A DNA stretch of 64,000 bases from Betaproteobacteria bacterium (GTDB lineage: Bacteria; Pseudomonadota; Gammaproteobacteria; Burkholderiales; UBA6910), in assembly GCA_016183615.1 (NCBI GenBank), contig JACPEG010000055.1, forward strand, positions 1 through 64,000, written 5' to 3'. The notes under the pieces were generated by a model. The model was given only the letters and a program-made list of their open reading frames with translations, did no database searches and was not told where the DNA came from. Made by a program: the position numbers and the translations under genes. Shown here piece after piece: positions 39,929-47,881 of the stretch (positions within the stretch are counted from its first letter, which is position 1; every line of letters starts with the position of its first letter).

Positions 39929-40414
39929 GTGGCGAACCACTTGGAAACTTTGATCGCCCAATACTACGACTGGAAGGGATGGGTAGTCCGGAAAAATGTG
40001 AAAGTGGGGCGTCGCGAACGTGGCGGCTACGCCGGTGAACTTGATGTGGTTGTCTACGACCCAGCGACCGGCAAGGTCATTCACTATGAACCATCTACCG
40101 ACGCCACCACTTGGGAGAAGCGGGCAGCGAAGTATGAACGGAAATTCAAGATGGGACGGGAGTACATCTACAAGGAAGTCCTGCCTTGGTTGAAACCGGA
40201 TTGTGAACTCGAACAAATTGCTGTGTTCTTCCGGGTGCCACAACACCGACGAGTCTTTCAGGGAGCCAAGGTAATCAGCATTGATGAACTCGTCAAGATG
40301 ATCCGGGACGACATCCAGAAACGGGGGCGCGTCGGGAAAAACGCAATTCCCGAGCAGTATGATCTGTTGAGAACCATTCAGCTTCTCGTCTGCGGGTACG
40401 TGAAACCATGTTGA
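39929..40414 (+). CDS. Possible PD-(D/E)xK-fold nuclease-like protein
   Basis: 161 residues from GTG 39929. The N-terminal part reads YDWKGWVVRKNVKVGRRERG, then GELDVVVYDPATGKVIHYEP. This E-L-D-V-V strand followed by a H-Y-E strand resembles the core of PD-(D/E)xK endonuclease-like domains (E...D...xE/K), but a clear catalytic lysine is not assigned. Lower GC than core genes. An attC-like palindrome follows its stop. Function is not established; call is by pattern only. Confidence 0.5.
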   Translation: MANHLETLIAQYYDWKGWVVRKNVKVGRRERGGYAGELDVVVYDPATGKVIHYEPSTDATTWEKRAAKYERKFKMGREYIYKEVLPWLKPDCELEQIAVFFRVPQHRRVFQGAKVISIDELVKMIRDDIQKRGRVGKNAIPEQYDLLRTIQLLVCGYVKPC

Positions 40415-40424
40415 AATCCGATGA

Positions 40425-40498
40425 GCCAACAACGCCTCGGACCGTATTTTCAACCCGCGCGGACGCGGCTTGAAAAACGGTCAAGGCGGGCGTTAGGC
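40425..40498 (+). repeat. attC-like palindromic recombination site
   Basis: 74-bp imperfect palindrome from GCCAACAACGCC to GGCGTTAGGC. Its 3' end, GTTAGGC, fits the integron core site GTTRRRY; the 5' end GCCAAC is close to but not exactly the RYYYAAC partner. The arms pair over most of their length (GACCG/CGGTC, TTTTCAA/TTGAAAA). It separates two genes in an accessory island, as attC sites do. No integrase is in the window. A terminator-like hairpin remains possible. Confidence 0.4.
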
Positions 40499-40511
40499 CT
40501 GTCCATTGACC

Positions 40512-41429
40512 ATGATCCCGACTCCGACGACACAAGAAGCGTTTCATCGCGTAATGGAACGGATTGATGCTCAACTTCGAGCAGCGAATGTTCAAATACA
40601 CGCAAGGGCGTTTCATGCCGCTGGAGAATATTCGAAGCTATTCCAGTTGGAGATACCTATGTTCCCTCGCCCAGACAAGGGAGCTCCTGGTGTCTATACG
40701 GGCGCTGACGCTGCTGCACACATCAAAAAGTGGTTTGACGATAGATACGGTGATCGTCAGAAAATCTTCATGGGTCCAGGGTCTACGGTCATTGTCCTAC
40801 GAGGCGATCCTTGGGAAATCCGTTTGCCGCGGATTTACGGTCGCATTCGGTGTGTCGTCGAACGCGACTTGAGCCGTTACGCAAATGCGCCAAACTTGCG
40901 CACCGACGGACAACCACCGATTACGAATTTGCTGACACTGATCAACGCTTTTCCGCCGGGTCTTGCTGCCCAACTCTCCGACAAAGAATGCTACGACGTC
41001 CTCGATATCTTCAAACATGTCCTCGACTGTATGCACGCCGTTGAATACATAGCGGGGAATCCTTATGTGCCGGAAGCCTTATCGGACATTCAGGCATCTG
41101 TGAGGCACATCTTCACAGTCCCACCTCACTATGGCCAATCCAAATGGTCTTCCGCTCAGGCAGCCGAAAAACTCTTCAAGTCTTACTTGAAGATGAAAGG
41201 TGTTTCCTTCCCATTCAGCCATGACATTCGTGGTCTCGCTGATCTCGCGGGAACCGGAGGAATGAAGACGCTCGCATATGGAATCATTGATCAATTGCAG
41301 ACACGGGCCGCTGTTCGTTACGGCGATCAAACTGTGTCATTGCCTGAAGCGGTGGCAGCGCATCATGCATCTTTACTGGTCGGAAAGCATGTTTCCGAAA
41401 CGCTCATGAGCGGTCGGGGAGATAGGTGA
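40512..41429 (+). CDS. Accessory protein with C-terminal HEPN-like region
   Basis: 305 residues from ATG 40512 (TTG 40506 is alternative). The N-terminal 200 residues are unassigned (GVYTGADAAAHIKKWFDDRY; FMGPGSTVIVLRGDPWEIRL). The C-terminal third contains SSAQAAEKLFKSYLKMKGVS and FSHDIRGLADLAG, the helix-H pattern of HEPN domains. HEPN proteins are often RNases in defence or toxin-antitoxin systems, but the usual R-x4-6-H motif is not evident here. Located directly after the attC-like palindrome. Function unknown. Confidence 0.55.
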   Translation: MIPTPTTQEAFHRVMERIDAQLRAANVQIHARAFHAAGEYSKLFQLEIPMFPRPDKGAPGVYTGADAAAHIKKWFDDRYGDRQKIFMGPGSTVIVLRGDPWEIRLPRIYGRIRCVVERDLSRYANAPNLRTDGQPPITNLLTLINAFPPGLAAQLSDKECYDVLDIFKHVLDCMHAVEYIAGNPYVPEALSDIQASVRHIFTVPPHYGQSKWSSAQAAEKLFKSYLKMKGVSFPFSHDIRGLADLAGTGGMKTLAYGIIDQLQTRAAVRYGDQTVSLPEAVAAHHASLLVGKHVSETLMSGRGDR

Positions 41430-41505
41430 CAGAAAAGTCCGGAGACATGGGTTACACGCTCGGCGCCCACGCGACTCAGCTGGGGCGTTGGCACGCAGAA
41501 ACGGT

Positions 41506-41877
41506 ATGACGCGGGAGCAAAGAGCTGTCCGAAGGCTTTTTGCCGAGCTGATGCGTTCGCCGCTTGGGACGTTTCCGACCTTTGGCGAAACGCTGCAGGC
41601 TCCTGATCGCCAAGGCGTCTACATCATTTACGATCCTCGAGGCAGAGTCGTTCATGTCGGCCGTACCCCAAAGGCGAAGCGCGGCATTTCTCAGCGCCTT
41701 CGCGATCACATGGCGGCAGCGTCCTCGTTTACGAATCAGTACCTGAAGGGAAACGGATCCGCGCTAAGGGGCAAGTACAGGTTTCGGTGCCTCGTGGTTC
41801 CGAATCCACGGCACCGGGCTTTGTTGGAAGCCTATGCCACCGGAAATCTTTGCCCTGCTCACATCGGCCTTGGCTAA
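41506..41877 (+). CDS. GIY-YIG domain protein
   Basis: 123 residues from ATG 41506 (TTG 41488 would add six). The domain shows GVYIIYDPRGRVVHVGRT for the GIY/YIG strands and GISQRLRDHM for the catalytic-arginine helix; a C-terminal Asn/Glu (EAYATGNL) may supply the metal-binding glutamate. GIY-YIG folds serve in homing, repair and restriction nucleases. Stand-alone small members are of unknown role. It is in an accessory island with a nuclease-like and a HEPN-like gene. Confidence 0.75.
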   Translation: MTREQRAVRRLFAELMRSPLGTFPTFGETLQAPDRQGVYIIYDPRGRVVHVGRTPKAKRGISQRLRDHMAAASSFTNQYLKGNGSALRGKYRFRCLVVPNPRHRALLEAYATGNLCPAHIGLG

Positions 41878-41945
41878 ACCGCGTACCAATCCGGACGCGC
41901 GGCCGGCGCGAGGTTTTGGCCTCCGAGCTTGACCCAATCCTCCCC

Positions 41946-42401
41946 ATGACCACCGACCCCATGACCGATACGAATCCTGAAGTCAAAGAGGTCGTTGAGC
42001 ACAAGATCCGCGACACCCTCCGCAGGGTCGCCGTTCGGAAGATGCAGGCGGTTCTTGAAACAGTCGAGCGCGAACAACGATCGGAACGGAGGGTACTGCG
42101 GGTTATCGCGGTCTGTTTCGTCATCCTGATCGGCGGAATTGTGCTTCACGCCGCCATTACGGCGCCTCGCGGATGGGAGCCCGCCGGGATCAGGGCAGCC
42201 CTCGCAGCGGCAGGTCTTGGCTTTGCGCCCGCAACCTGGTTTTTTGTGTGGCGGACTCCGCTTCCGCGATTATGGAAAGTGGTTTTCTGCGCGACCGTCC
42301 CCGTTATCGCCGTGGCGGCAACCGTCGCCGCGGCGGCGGCCGTGCTGATCGCGACGGCCACGTCCGCGTACTATTGGTATCGCTTTCTCCGCAGAGTTTG
42401 A
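41946..42401 (+). CDS. Two- or three-helix membrane protein of unknown function
   Basis: 151 residues from ATG 41946. A charged helical N-terminus (EVKEVVEHKIRDTLRRVAVR) precedes hydrophobic helices RVIAVCFVILIGGIVLHAAI, IRAALAAAGLGFAPATWFFV, and VVFCATVPVIAVAATVAAAA. No family recognised. It is the last gene of the accessory island; a GTAGGGTGCG-type repeat follows its stop. Confidence 0.6.
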   Translation: MTTDPMTDTNPEVKEVVEHKIRDTLRRVAVRKMQAVLETVEREQRSERRVLRVIAVCFVILIGGIVLHAAITAPRGWEPAGIRAALAAAGLGFAPATWFFVWRTPLPRLWKVVFCATVPVIAVAATVAAAAAVLIATATSAYYWYRFLRRV

Positions 42402-42404
42402 GCC

Positions 42405-42526
42405 CGACCGGTGCGTGGGACACACCCTACCGCCAACACCGAACCGGTGCGTGGGACGCACCCTACCCGCGGACAGGCGTTAATGCGTAGGGTACGCCCT
42501 GCGCACCGAATTCGGCTCGGCTACAG
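42405..42526. repeat. GTAGGGTGCG repeat cluster, inverted orientation
   Basis: Two short copies of GGTGCGTGGGACGCACCCTAC-type sequence (42410 and 42452) followed by TAGGGTACGCCCTGCGCACC. They occupy the whole gap between the membrane protein and the convergent dyp gene. Confidence 0.8.
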
Positions 42527-43402
42527 CCCCACCGCGCTCAGATCGAGACGCCCATTTTTCAGGGGCGGGCACCAGAAATAGCTGCCCGAGGTGGGGCGGG
42601 TGAACCGGAACAGCGCGTCTGCGATGCCGTCCTCGGCGCCGACCATGCGCCGCAGCTGGGCTTCGAAGGCGTCGAAGGACTTTCCGAAGGCCACGAACAC
42701 CAGCCCCGCCCGGCGCTCGCCGGCCCAGGGCATGGAGCGCCGCAGGACGAACGCCGCCGGGTCGAAGCTTTCCTGGGCCGTGCGCTTCACGTGGGCCGAG
42801 GGCGGCGCATCCGCGAGCTCGCGGTTGTCGCTCCTGCGACGGCCGATGGTGTTGTCCTGGTCATCGGGGCTCAGGGAATCGAACCGGTCCAGATCGTGGA
42901 CCCACTGCTGGACCGCGGCAAAGCTCGCGCCGTCGAGGCCGGGGCCGCGCCCGCTCACCACCGCGGCGGCGACGGCGGCCGCGCCCTTCGGATTTTCGGT
43001 GCCGTCCTCGTAGCCGGTGAGATCGAGACCGGCGCCGTAGCGGAAGGCGTCGATCACCTGTCCCGGGCGGAAGGCGGGTGAGACGATCCGCTCGATGGCG
43101 CGCGCGCGGTGCACCAGCTCGCCGCGGTCCTCGCCCCGCAGCCAGCACCATAGCGCCGCGGGCGTCGAAGGCACCTCGAATCCGGCGCCCGCGTAGCGCG
43201 GGAAGGTGCCGAGCCCATCGATCTTGCGGCCCAGCGCCAGCACCAGCGATTCTCCCAGTCCCACCACCGTGCCATCGCCGTCGGCCGCATCGCCCAGGGC
43301 CCGCAGGCACGGTCGGGCATCGGCACCGGGAACCATGGCGAAGAACAGGTATCTTGCGAGCGGCGGAACAAGAACCAGTATTCCGGGTTGAACGTCGGCC
43401 AT
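42521..43402 (-). CDS. Dye-decolourising (Dyp-type) haem peroxidase
   Basis: 293 residues. The GxxDG motif is present as TGYEDGTENPKG with the distal aspartate, and further signatures are QQWVHDLDRFDSLSPDDQDN (Dyp family block), FDPAAFVLRRSMPWAG and GLVFVAFGKSFDAFEAQLR. No signal peptide is visible. The short C-terminus shows no obvious encapsulin-targeting peptide, and no encapsulin gene is adjacent. It oxidises bulky phenolic or dye-like substrates with peroxide. Confidence 0.92.
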   Translation of the reverse strand: MADVQPGILVLVPPLARYLFFAMVPGADARPCLRALGDAADGDGTVVGLGESLVLALGRKIDGLGTFPRYAGAGFEVPSTPAALWCWLRGEDRGELVHRARAIERIVSPAFRPGQVIDAFRYGAGLDLTGYEDGTENPKGAAAVAAAVVSGRGPGLDGASFAAVQQWVHDLDRFDSLSPDDQDNTIGRRRSDNRELADAPPSAHVKRTAQESFDPAAFVLRRSMPWAGERRAGLVFVAFGKSFDAFEAQLRRMVGAEDGIADALFRFTRPTSGSYFWCPPLKNGRLDLSAVGL

Positions 43403-43491
43403 GACACCTCCCTGTGGGTTGTTTGCACGTGATTCGGGATCGGCGGGTTCGGGGAATGCTAGAGGGAACAGGCGCGATGGACAAGTTTCGA

Positions 43492-43594
43492 ATGGTGCGT
43501 GGGACGCACCCTACGCGGCGCCGCGGGTCCTTTCGTAGGGTGCGCCCTGCGCACCGAATTTTGCTCGATCGGTGCGTGGGACGCACCCTACCCC
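43492..43594. repeat. GTAGGGTGCG repeat cluster
   Basis: Sequence GGTGCGTGGGACGCACCCTACG, a gap, then CGTAGGGTGCGCCCTGCGCACC, then another GGTGCGTGGGACGCACCCTAC. It fills the dyp-ligase gap and reaches the 3' end of the ligase gene. Confidence 0.8.
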
Positions 43595-45117
43595 GTCAGC
43601 AGCTGCGCCCGAAGTTCGGTCTTCAGCACCTTGCCGTAGTTGTTCTTCGGCAGCGCTTCGAGGAAGAAATAGTCCTTCGGCCGCTTGAAGCGGGCGATGT
43701 GCTGCAAGCACACGGCATCGAGATCCTCGGCGGTGACGTTGGCGCCGGGTTTCGCCACCACGAAGGCCACCACTTCCTCACCCCAGTCGGCATGGGGACG
43801 TCCCACCACCGAAACCTCCAGCACGCCGGGATGATGCAGGATCGCCTCCTCCACTTCCCGCGGGTAGATGTTGGAGCCGCCGGAGATGATGAGGTCCCTG
43901 GAGCGGTCTTTCAGCGTGAGGAAGCCGTCCGCGTCGAAGGCGCCCATGTCGCCGGTGTGGAGCCACCCGCCCCGCAGCGCATCCGAGGTGGCCTGCGGGT
44001 TCTGCCAGTAACCCTTCATCACCACTTCGCCGCGCACCACGATCTCGCCCACTTCTCCCGGCGGCAGCGGCTCGTCGTTGGCATTGACCACCCGCACTTC
44101 GACGCCCTGCCGCGCCCGGCCCACCGAGGCGAGACGCTCGTGGTAGCGCGGATGGGATGAATTCATGTGCTCGTCGCGGGACAACCCCGCGATGGTCATG
44201 GGGGATTCCCCCTGGCCGTAGATCTGCACCAGCTTGGGTCCCAGCTTTTCCAGCGCCTCCAGGCAATCCTCCAGGTACATGGGGGCGCCGCCATACACGA
44301 TGGTCTTGAGGTTCGAGGTGTTGGCGCCGGCGAAGGCCGGACTGTGGATGAGGCGCTTGACCATGGTGGGCGCGAAGAAAAAAGTGGCGCCGGGCCAGCG
44401 GGCGATCAGCCCGAGCGTCTCCTCCACCTCAAATCCCCCGGATTCGGGGATCACGTTGTTGGCGCCGGCCAGCACGTGGGGCAGGCCGTAGAGCCCCGAG
44501 CCGTGGGACATGGGCGCGGCGTGGATGATGCAGTCCCGCTCCGTGATCGCATCCACGTCCTCGAGGTAGTTGTCGCTCATGGCCTTGAGGTTGCGATGCG
44601 AAAGCATCGCGCCCTTGGGACGGCCGGTGGTGCCGGAGGTGTAGAACAGCCAGACGAGATCGTCGCCGTTCACGTCGGCACACGCGGCGGGCCTTGGGGC
44701 CAACAGCTCCTCGTAATCCGCATCTCCCGCCACGATCACCCGTTCGAGGGTCGCGATCTCGCGCGGCAAGGGCGCGATGGTGTCCGCGAGATCCGGGCTG
44801 ACGAAGCAGACCTTCGCGCCGGAATTTTCCAGGATGTAGGCGAACTCCCTCTGGTGCAGCTTGGCGTTGATCGGCACCGCGGCGAGCCCCGCGTGCCAGA
44901 TGCCGAACAGCAGCTCCAGGTAAGGCGGCGAGTTCGTCATGGCCAGGGCCACCCGGTCGCCAGGGGCGAGTCTGAACTTTTCCCGAAGGACTGCCGCGAG
45001 GCGCGCGACCCGGTGCGCCAGCGCCGAGTAGGTGTGGACCACCTTGCTGCCGCGGCTGATGGCGGGCCGGCCGGGGTGCTTGGCGGCGGCGTGGGCGAGA
45101 ATGCGGGCGAGGTTCAT
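43588..45117 (-). CDS. AMP-dependent acyl-CoA ligase
   Basis: 509 residues. ANL-superfamily motifs in order: LVWLFYTSGTTGRPKGAMLS (A3/P-loop), the LVQIYGQGESPMTIAG segment (A5), GWLHTGDMGAFDADGFLTLK (A7-A8), SGGSNIYPREVEEAIL and KRPKDYFFLEALPKNNYGKV with the C-terminal lysine (A10). Substrate could be a medium-chain, malonyl-type or aromatic acid; sequence does not decide. It is divergent from the CaiB transferase gene, with which it may form an acyl-CoA activation module (inference). Confidence 0.9.
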   Translation of the reverse strand: MNLARILAHAAAKHPGRPAISRGSKVVHTYSALAHRVARLAAVLREKFRLAPGDRVALAMTNSPPYLELLFGIWHAGLAAVPINAKLHQREFAYILENSGAKVCFVSPDLADTIAPLPREIATLERVIVAGDADYEELLAPRPAACADVNGDDLVWLFYTSGTTGRPKGAMLSHRNLKAMSDNYLEDVDAITERDCIIHAAPMSHGSGLYGLPHVLAGANNVIPESGGFEVEETLGLIARWPGATFFFAPTMVKRLIHSPAFAGANTSNLKTIVYGGAPMYLEDCLEALEKLGPKLVQIYGQGESPMTIAGLSRDEHMNSSHPRYHERLASVGRARQGVEVRVVNANDEPLPPGEVGEIVVRGEVVMKGYWQNPQATSDALRGGWLHTGDMGAFDADGFLTLKDRSRDLIISGGSNIYPREVEEAILHHPGVLEVSVVGRPHADWGEEVVAFVVAKPGANVTAEDLDAVCLQHIARFKRPKDYFFLEALPKNNYGKVLKTELRAQLLTG

Positions 45118-45360
45118 GGATCGCTTTTGCAGTGCGGCGCCCGGAGACCGCTGGATTCCGGCTTGGTCGTCACCCCGGAATGCTTGAATCCGGGGCGGGA
45201 CGAGGACAAGGTATCAGGCAGGTCCGCGGTGTCCACTGAAAATCTCTTCACTCGTGCGATGATGCCTAATCCCCGGAAGGCGCGCAAATTGCCCGCGGTC
45301 AAGGCCGCTCCCGCCGGGGCGGTGGCATAATGGGCCGCATTTTCTTCCCGGGAGTTCCCT

Positions 45361-46503
45361 ATGCTTCCCCTGCACGATGTCCGGGTGGTGGAATTCTGCC
45401 AGGTGGCGGCCGGCCCCTTCTGCGGCATGCTGCTCGCCGACCTGGGGGCCGACGTGATCAAGGTGGAAAGCCCCGACGGTGACAGCCTGCGCCAGTGGCC
45501 GCCGCTCAACGGCGGCTACAGCGAGAATTTCGCCTCTCTCAATCGCAACAAGCGCTCGGTGGTGCTCGACCTCAAGCAGCCGGAGGACCGGGAAGCCGCC
45601 AGGACGCTCGCGCTTTCCGCCGACGTGGTGGTGGAAAACTTCCGCCCCGGGGTGCTGGAGCGGCTCGGCCTCGGCTATGCCGCGCTGTCGAAGGAGAAAC
45701 CGTCCCTCGTGTACTGCTCCATCTCCGCCTTCGGGCAGAGCGGGCCCCGCGCCCAGGAAGGCGGGTTCGACCTCACGGTGCAGGCCATCGGCGGCGTGAT
45801 GAGCGTCACCGGCGAGCCGGAGGGCCGGCCCGTGAAATGCGGCGTGCCGATCGCGGATTTTTCCGCGGGGCTCTACGCCGCCTTCGCTATCGCCGCCTGC
45901 CTGCGCAAGGTGGAGCGGGGGGAGGACGGCGAGCACATCGACATGTCCATGCTCGGGGCCACCCTCGGCATCGCCGCGCTGCAGACCAGCGAGTTCTTCG
46001 GCACCGGGCGCGATCCCCAGAAACTGGGTTCGGCCCATCCCCGCAATGCGCCGTACCAGGCGTTCAGGGCCAAGGACGGCTACTTCGCCATGGCGGCCGG
46101 CAATCACAAGCTCTGGCTCTCGGTGTGCGAGGCTTTGGCCCGTCCCGATCTCGCCGAAGACCCGCGCTTCGCCACCACCGCGCTGCGGGCCCGCAACCAG
46201 GAGTCCCTGGCGAACATCCTGGAGTCGGAATTCGCGAACCGCGGCGTGGCGGAGCTGCTGGCCCTGTTTTCGTCGCTGGGCGTGCCCTGCGCCCCCATCA
46301 ATACCTATTCCCAGGTGCTGGCCGACCCCCAGGTAGCCCACATGGGCTGGATCGAGGAAATCGCGCTGCCTTCGGGCGCAAAAACCCGCAGCTTCATTTC
46401 CCCGCTCCTGCTGTCGGGGGAGAAAACGGGGGTCTATCGCGACCCCCCGGAGCTGGGGGAGCACACGGACGAGGTATTGAAAGAGCTCGGCACCCGCACG
46501 TAG
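45361..46503 (+). CDS. CaiB/BaiF-family (class III) CoA transferase
   Basis: 380 residues. Features: VRVVEFCQVAAGPFCGMLLA, LGADVIKVE, NKRSVVLDLKQPEDREAART, the ADVVVENFRPGVLERLGLGY segment, HIDMSMLGATLGIAAL with the catalytic aspartate in IDMS, and NAPYQAFRAKDGYFAMAAGN. Class III transferases move CoA between carboxylates through an aspartyl-CoA intermediate. Substrates not deducible. Downstream palindromes (46500-46700) separate it from the quinone oxidoreductase. Confidence 0.93.
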   Translation: MLPLHDVRVVEFCQVAAGPFCGMLLADLGADVIKVESPDGDSLRQWPPLNGGYSENFASLNRNKRSVVLDLKQPEDREAARTLALSADVVVENFRPGVLERLGLGYAALSKEKPSLVYCSISAFGQSGPRAQEGGFDLTVQAIGGVMSVTGEPEGRPVKCGVPIADFSAGLYAAFAIAACLRKVERGEDGEHIDMSMLGATLGIAALQTSEFFGTGRDPQKLGSAHPRNAPYQAFRAKDGYFAMAAGNHKLWLSVCEALARPDLAEDPRFATTALRARNQESLANILESEFANRGVAELLALFSSLGVPCAPINTYSQVLADPQVAHMGWIEEIALPSGAKTRSFISPLLLSGEKTGVYRDPPELGEHTDEVLKELGTRT

Positions 46504-46700
46504 GGCGGAACGGCGGAGCCGGTTCCGCCAATGCCCCACACACGCCACCGGCGGAACCCGCGTTGCGGTTCCGCCCTACGGGTCTAACGAGATACTGGAT
46601 GAGCTTGACCTCCACGCGTAGGGCGGAACGGCGCAGCCGGTTCCGCCAATGCCCCACACACGCCACCGGCGGAACCCGCGTTGCGGTTCCGCCCTACGCG
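46500..46700. repeat. Tandem GTAGGGCGGAACGGCG palindromes, period 118
   Basis: Two copies of about 80 bp at 46500 and 46618: GTAGGGCGGAACGGC, the CAATGCCCCACACACGCCAC loop, and GGCGGAACCCGCGTTGCGGT with CCGCCCTACG. They are inverted-repeat elements with nearly identical sequence. A degenerate relative occurs after hdrB (63354-63420). Confidence 0.9.
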
Positions 46701-46770
46701 TCTCCCCTGAGGGAGAGGCGAGGCCAATCGGTTGTGATAGAGTTTCGCCTTTTTTGAACAGGAACAATCC

Positions 46771-47766
46771 ATGACCCTGCCCTCCACCATGCGCTGCATC
46801 GAGATCACCGCGCCCGGCACGCCGGACGTGCTGAAGCCCGCCACCCGCCCGCTCCCCGAACCGAAAGCGGGCGAGGTGCTCGTCAAGGTCGCCGCGGCCG
46901 GCGTGAATCGCCCCGACGTGCTGCAGCGTCAGGGCAGCTACCCGCCGCCGCCGGGCGCCTCGGATCTTCCGGGCCTGGAAGTGGCGGGAACCATCCAGAA
47001 GCTGGGAAGCGGAGTCCGCGGATGGAAGGAAGGCGATCAGGCCTGCGCGCTGGTGACCGGCGGCGGCTATGCCGAGTACTGCGCGGTGCCCGCACCCCAG
47101 TGCCTGCCGATCCCGAAGGGGCTCTCCCTCATCGAGGCGGCCTCGCTCCCCGAGACCTTCTTCACCGTGTGGACCAATGTGTTCGACCGGGCGGCCCTCA
47201 AGCCTGGAGAATCCTTCATGGTCCAGGGCGGCACCAGCGGCATCGGGGTCACCGCGATCCAGATGGTGAAGGCCTTCGGCCACAAGGTGTTCGCCACCGC
47301 CGGCAGCGACGACAAATGCCGGGCCTGCGAGAAGCTGGGCGCCGGCCGCGGCATCAACTACAGGACCGAGGATTTCGTCGAGGTGGTGAAGGCGGAAACC
47401 GGCGGCAGGGGCGTGGACGTGATCCTCGACATGGTGGGCGGCGACTACATCCCGCGGGAGCTGAAGGCGCTGGCGCCCGACGGCCGCATCGTCATGATCG
47501 CCTTCCTCGGGGGCGCCAAGGCGACGGTGAATCTGGCCGACATCATGATGCGCCGGCTCACCCTCACCGGCTCCACGCTGCGGGCGCGGCCGGTGGAAGT
47601 GAAGGCCGCGATCACCCTGTCCCTCCTGGAGAAAGTGTGGCCGCTGATCGAGGCGGGGAAGATCAGGCCGGTGGTGCACGCCACCTTCCCGCTGGAGGAC
47701 GCGGCGAAGGCCCATGCCCTCATGGAGAGCGGGACCCACATCGGGAAAATCGTGCTGACGGTTTAG
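46771..47766 (+). CDS. NAD(P)H-quinone oxidoreductase, zinc-independent MDR (PIG3-like)
   Basis: 331 residues. The medium-chain reductase pattern is clear: VLVKVAAAGVNRPDVLQRQG, LPGLEVAGTI, IPKGLSLIEAASLPETFFTV, VQGGTSGIGVTAIQMVKAFG (cofactor fold), DVILDMVGGDYIPRELKALA, and HATFPLEDAAKAHALMESG. It lacks the zinc cysteines of alcohol dehydrogenases. Probable role is NADPH-dependent quinone or enone reduction. Orphan gene. Confidence 0.92.
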   Translation: MTLPSTMRCIEITAPGTPDVLKPATRPLPEPKAGEVLVKVAAAGVNRPDVLQRQGSYPPPPGASDLPGLEVAGTIQKLGSGVRGWKEGDQACALVTGGGYAEYCAVPAPQCLPIPKGLSLIEAASLPETFFTVWTNVFDRAALKPGESFMVQGGTSGIGVTAIQMVKAFGHKVFATAGSDDKCRACEKLGAGRGINYRTEDFVEVVKAETGGRGVDVILDMVGGDYIPRELKALAPDGRIVMIAFLGGAKATVNLADIMMRRLTLTGSTLRARPVEVKAAITLSLLEKVWPLIEAGKIRPVVHATFPLEDAAKAHALMESGTHIGKIVLTV

Positions 47767-47767
47767 C

Positions 47768-47862
47768 CGGGATGTTGGGCTTCGCAAGCGAAGCCCAACC
47801 TACGGGCTACGCGCAGTTTGGCAATTACGCCCAGTTTCGTAGGTTGGGCATTTATGCCCAAC
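47768..47862. repeat. GTTGGGCTTCGCAAGCGAAG palindrome and TAGGTTGGGC repeats
   Basis: GTTGGGCTTCGC/GCGAAGCCCAAC is a perfect hairpin right after the oxidoreductase stop, followed by two more TAGGTTGGGC/GCCCAAC words. No gene. It could act as a bidirectional terminator for the convergent gene pair. Confidence 0.75.
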
Positions 47863-47881
47863 ACCTAAAGACTGTCCGGGA

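Noticed and set aside
41430..41490. GTCCGGAGACATGGGTTACA near an accessory gene, resembling an insertion sequence end
   Set aside because: No transposase, no matching inverted end and no target duplication were found in the window.
42521..43402. Encapsulin cargo system for the Dyp peroxidase
   Set aside because: No encapsulin gene is adjacent and the peroxidase lacks a clear C-terminal targeting extension.
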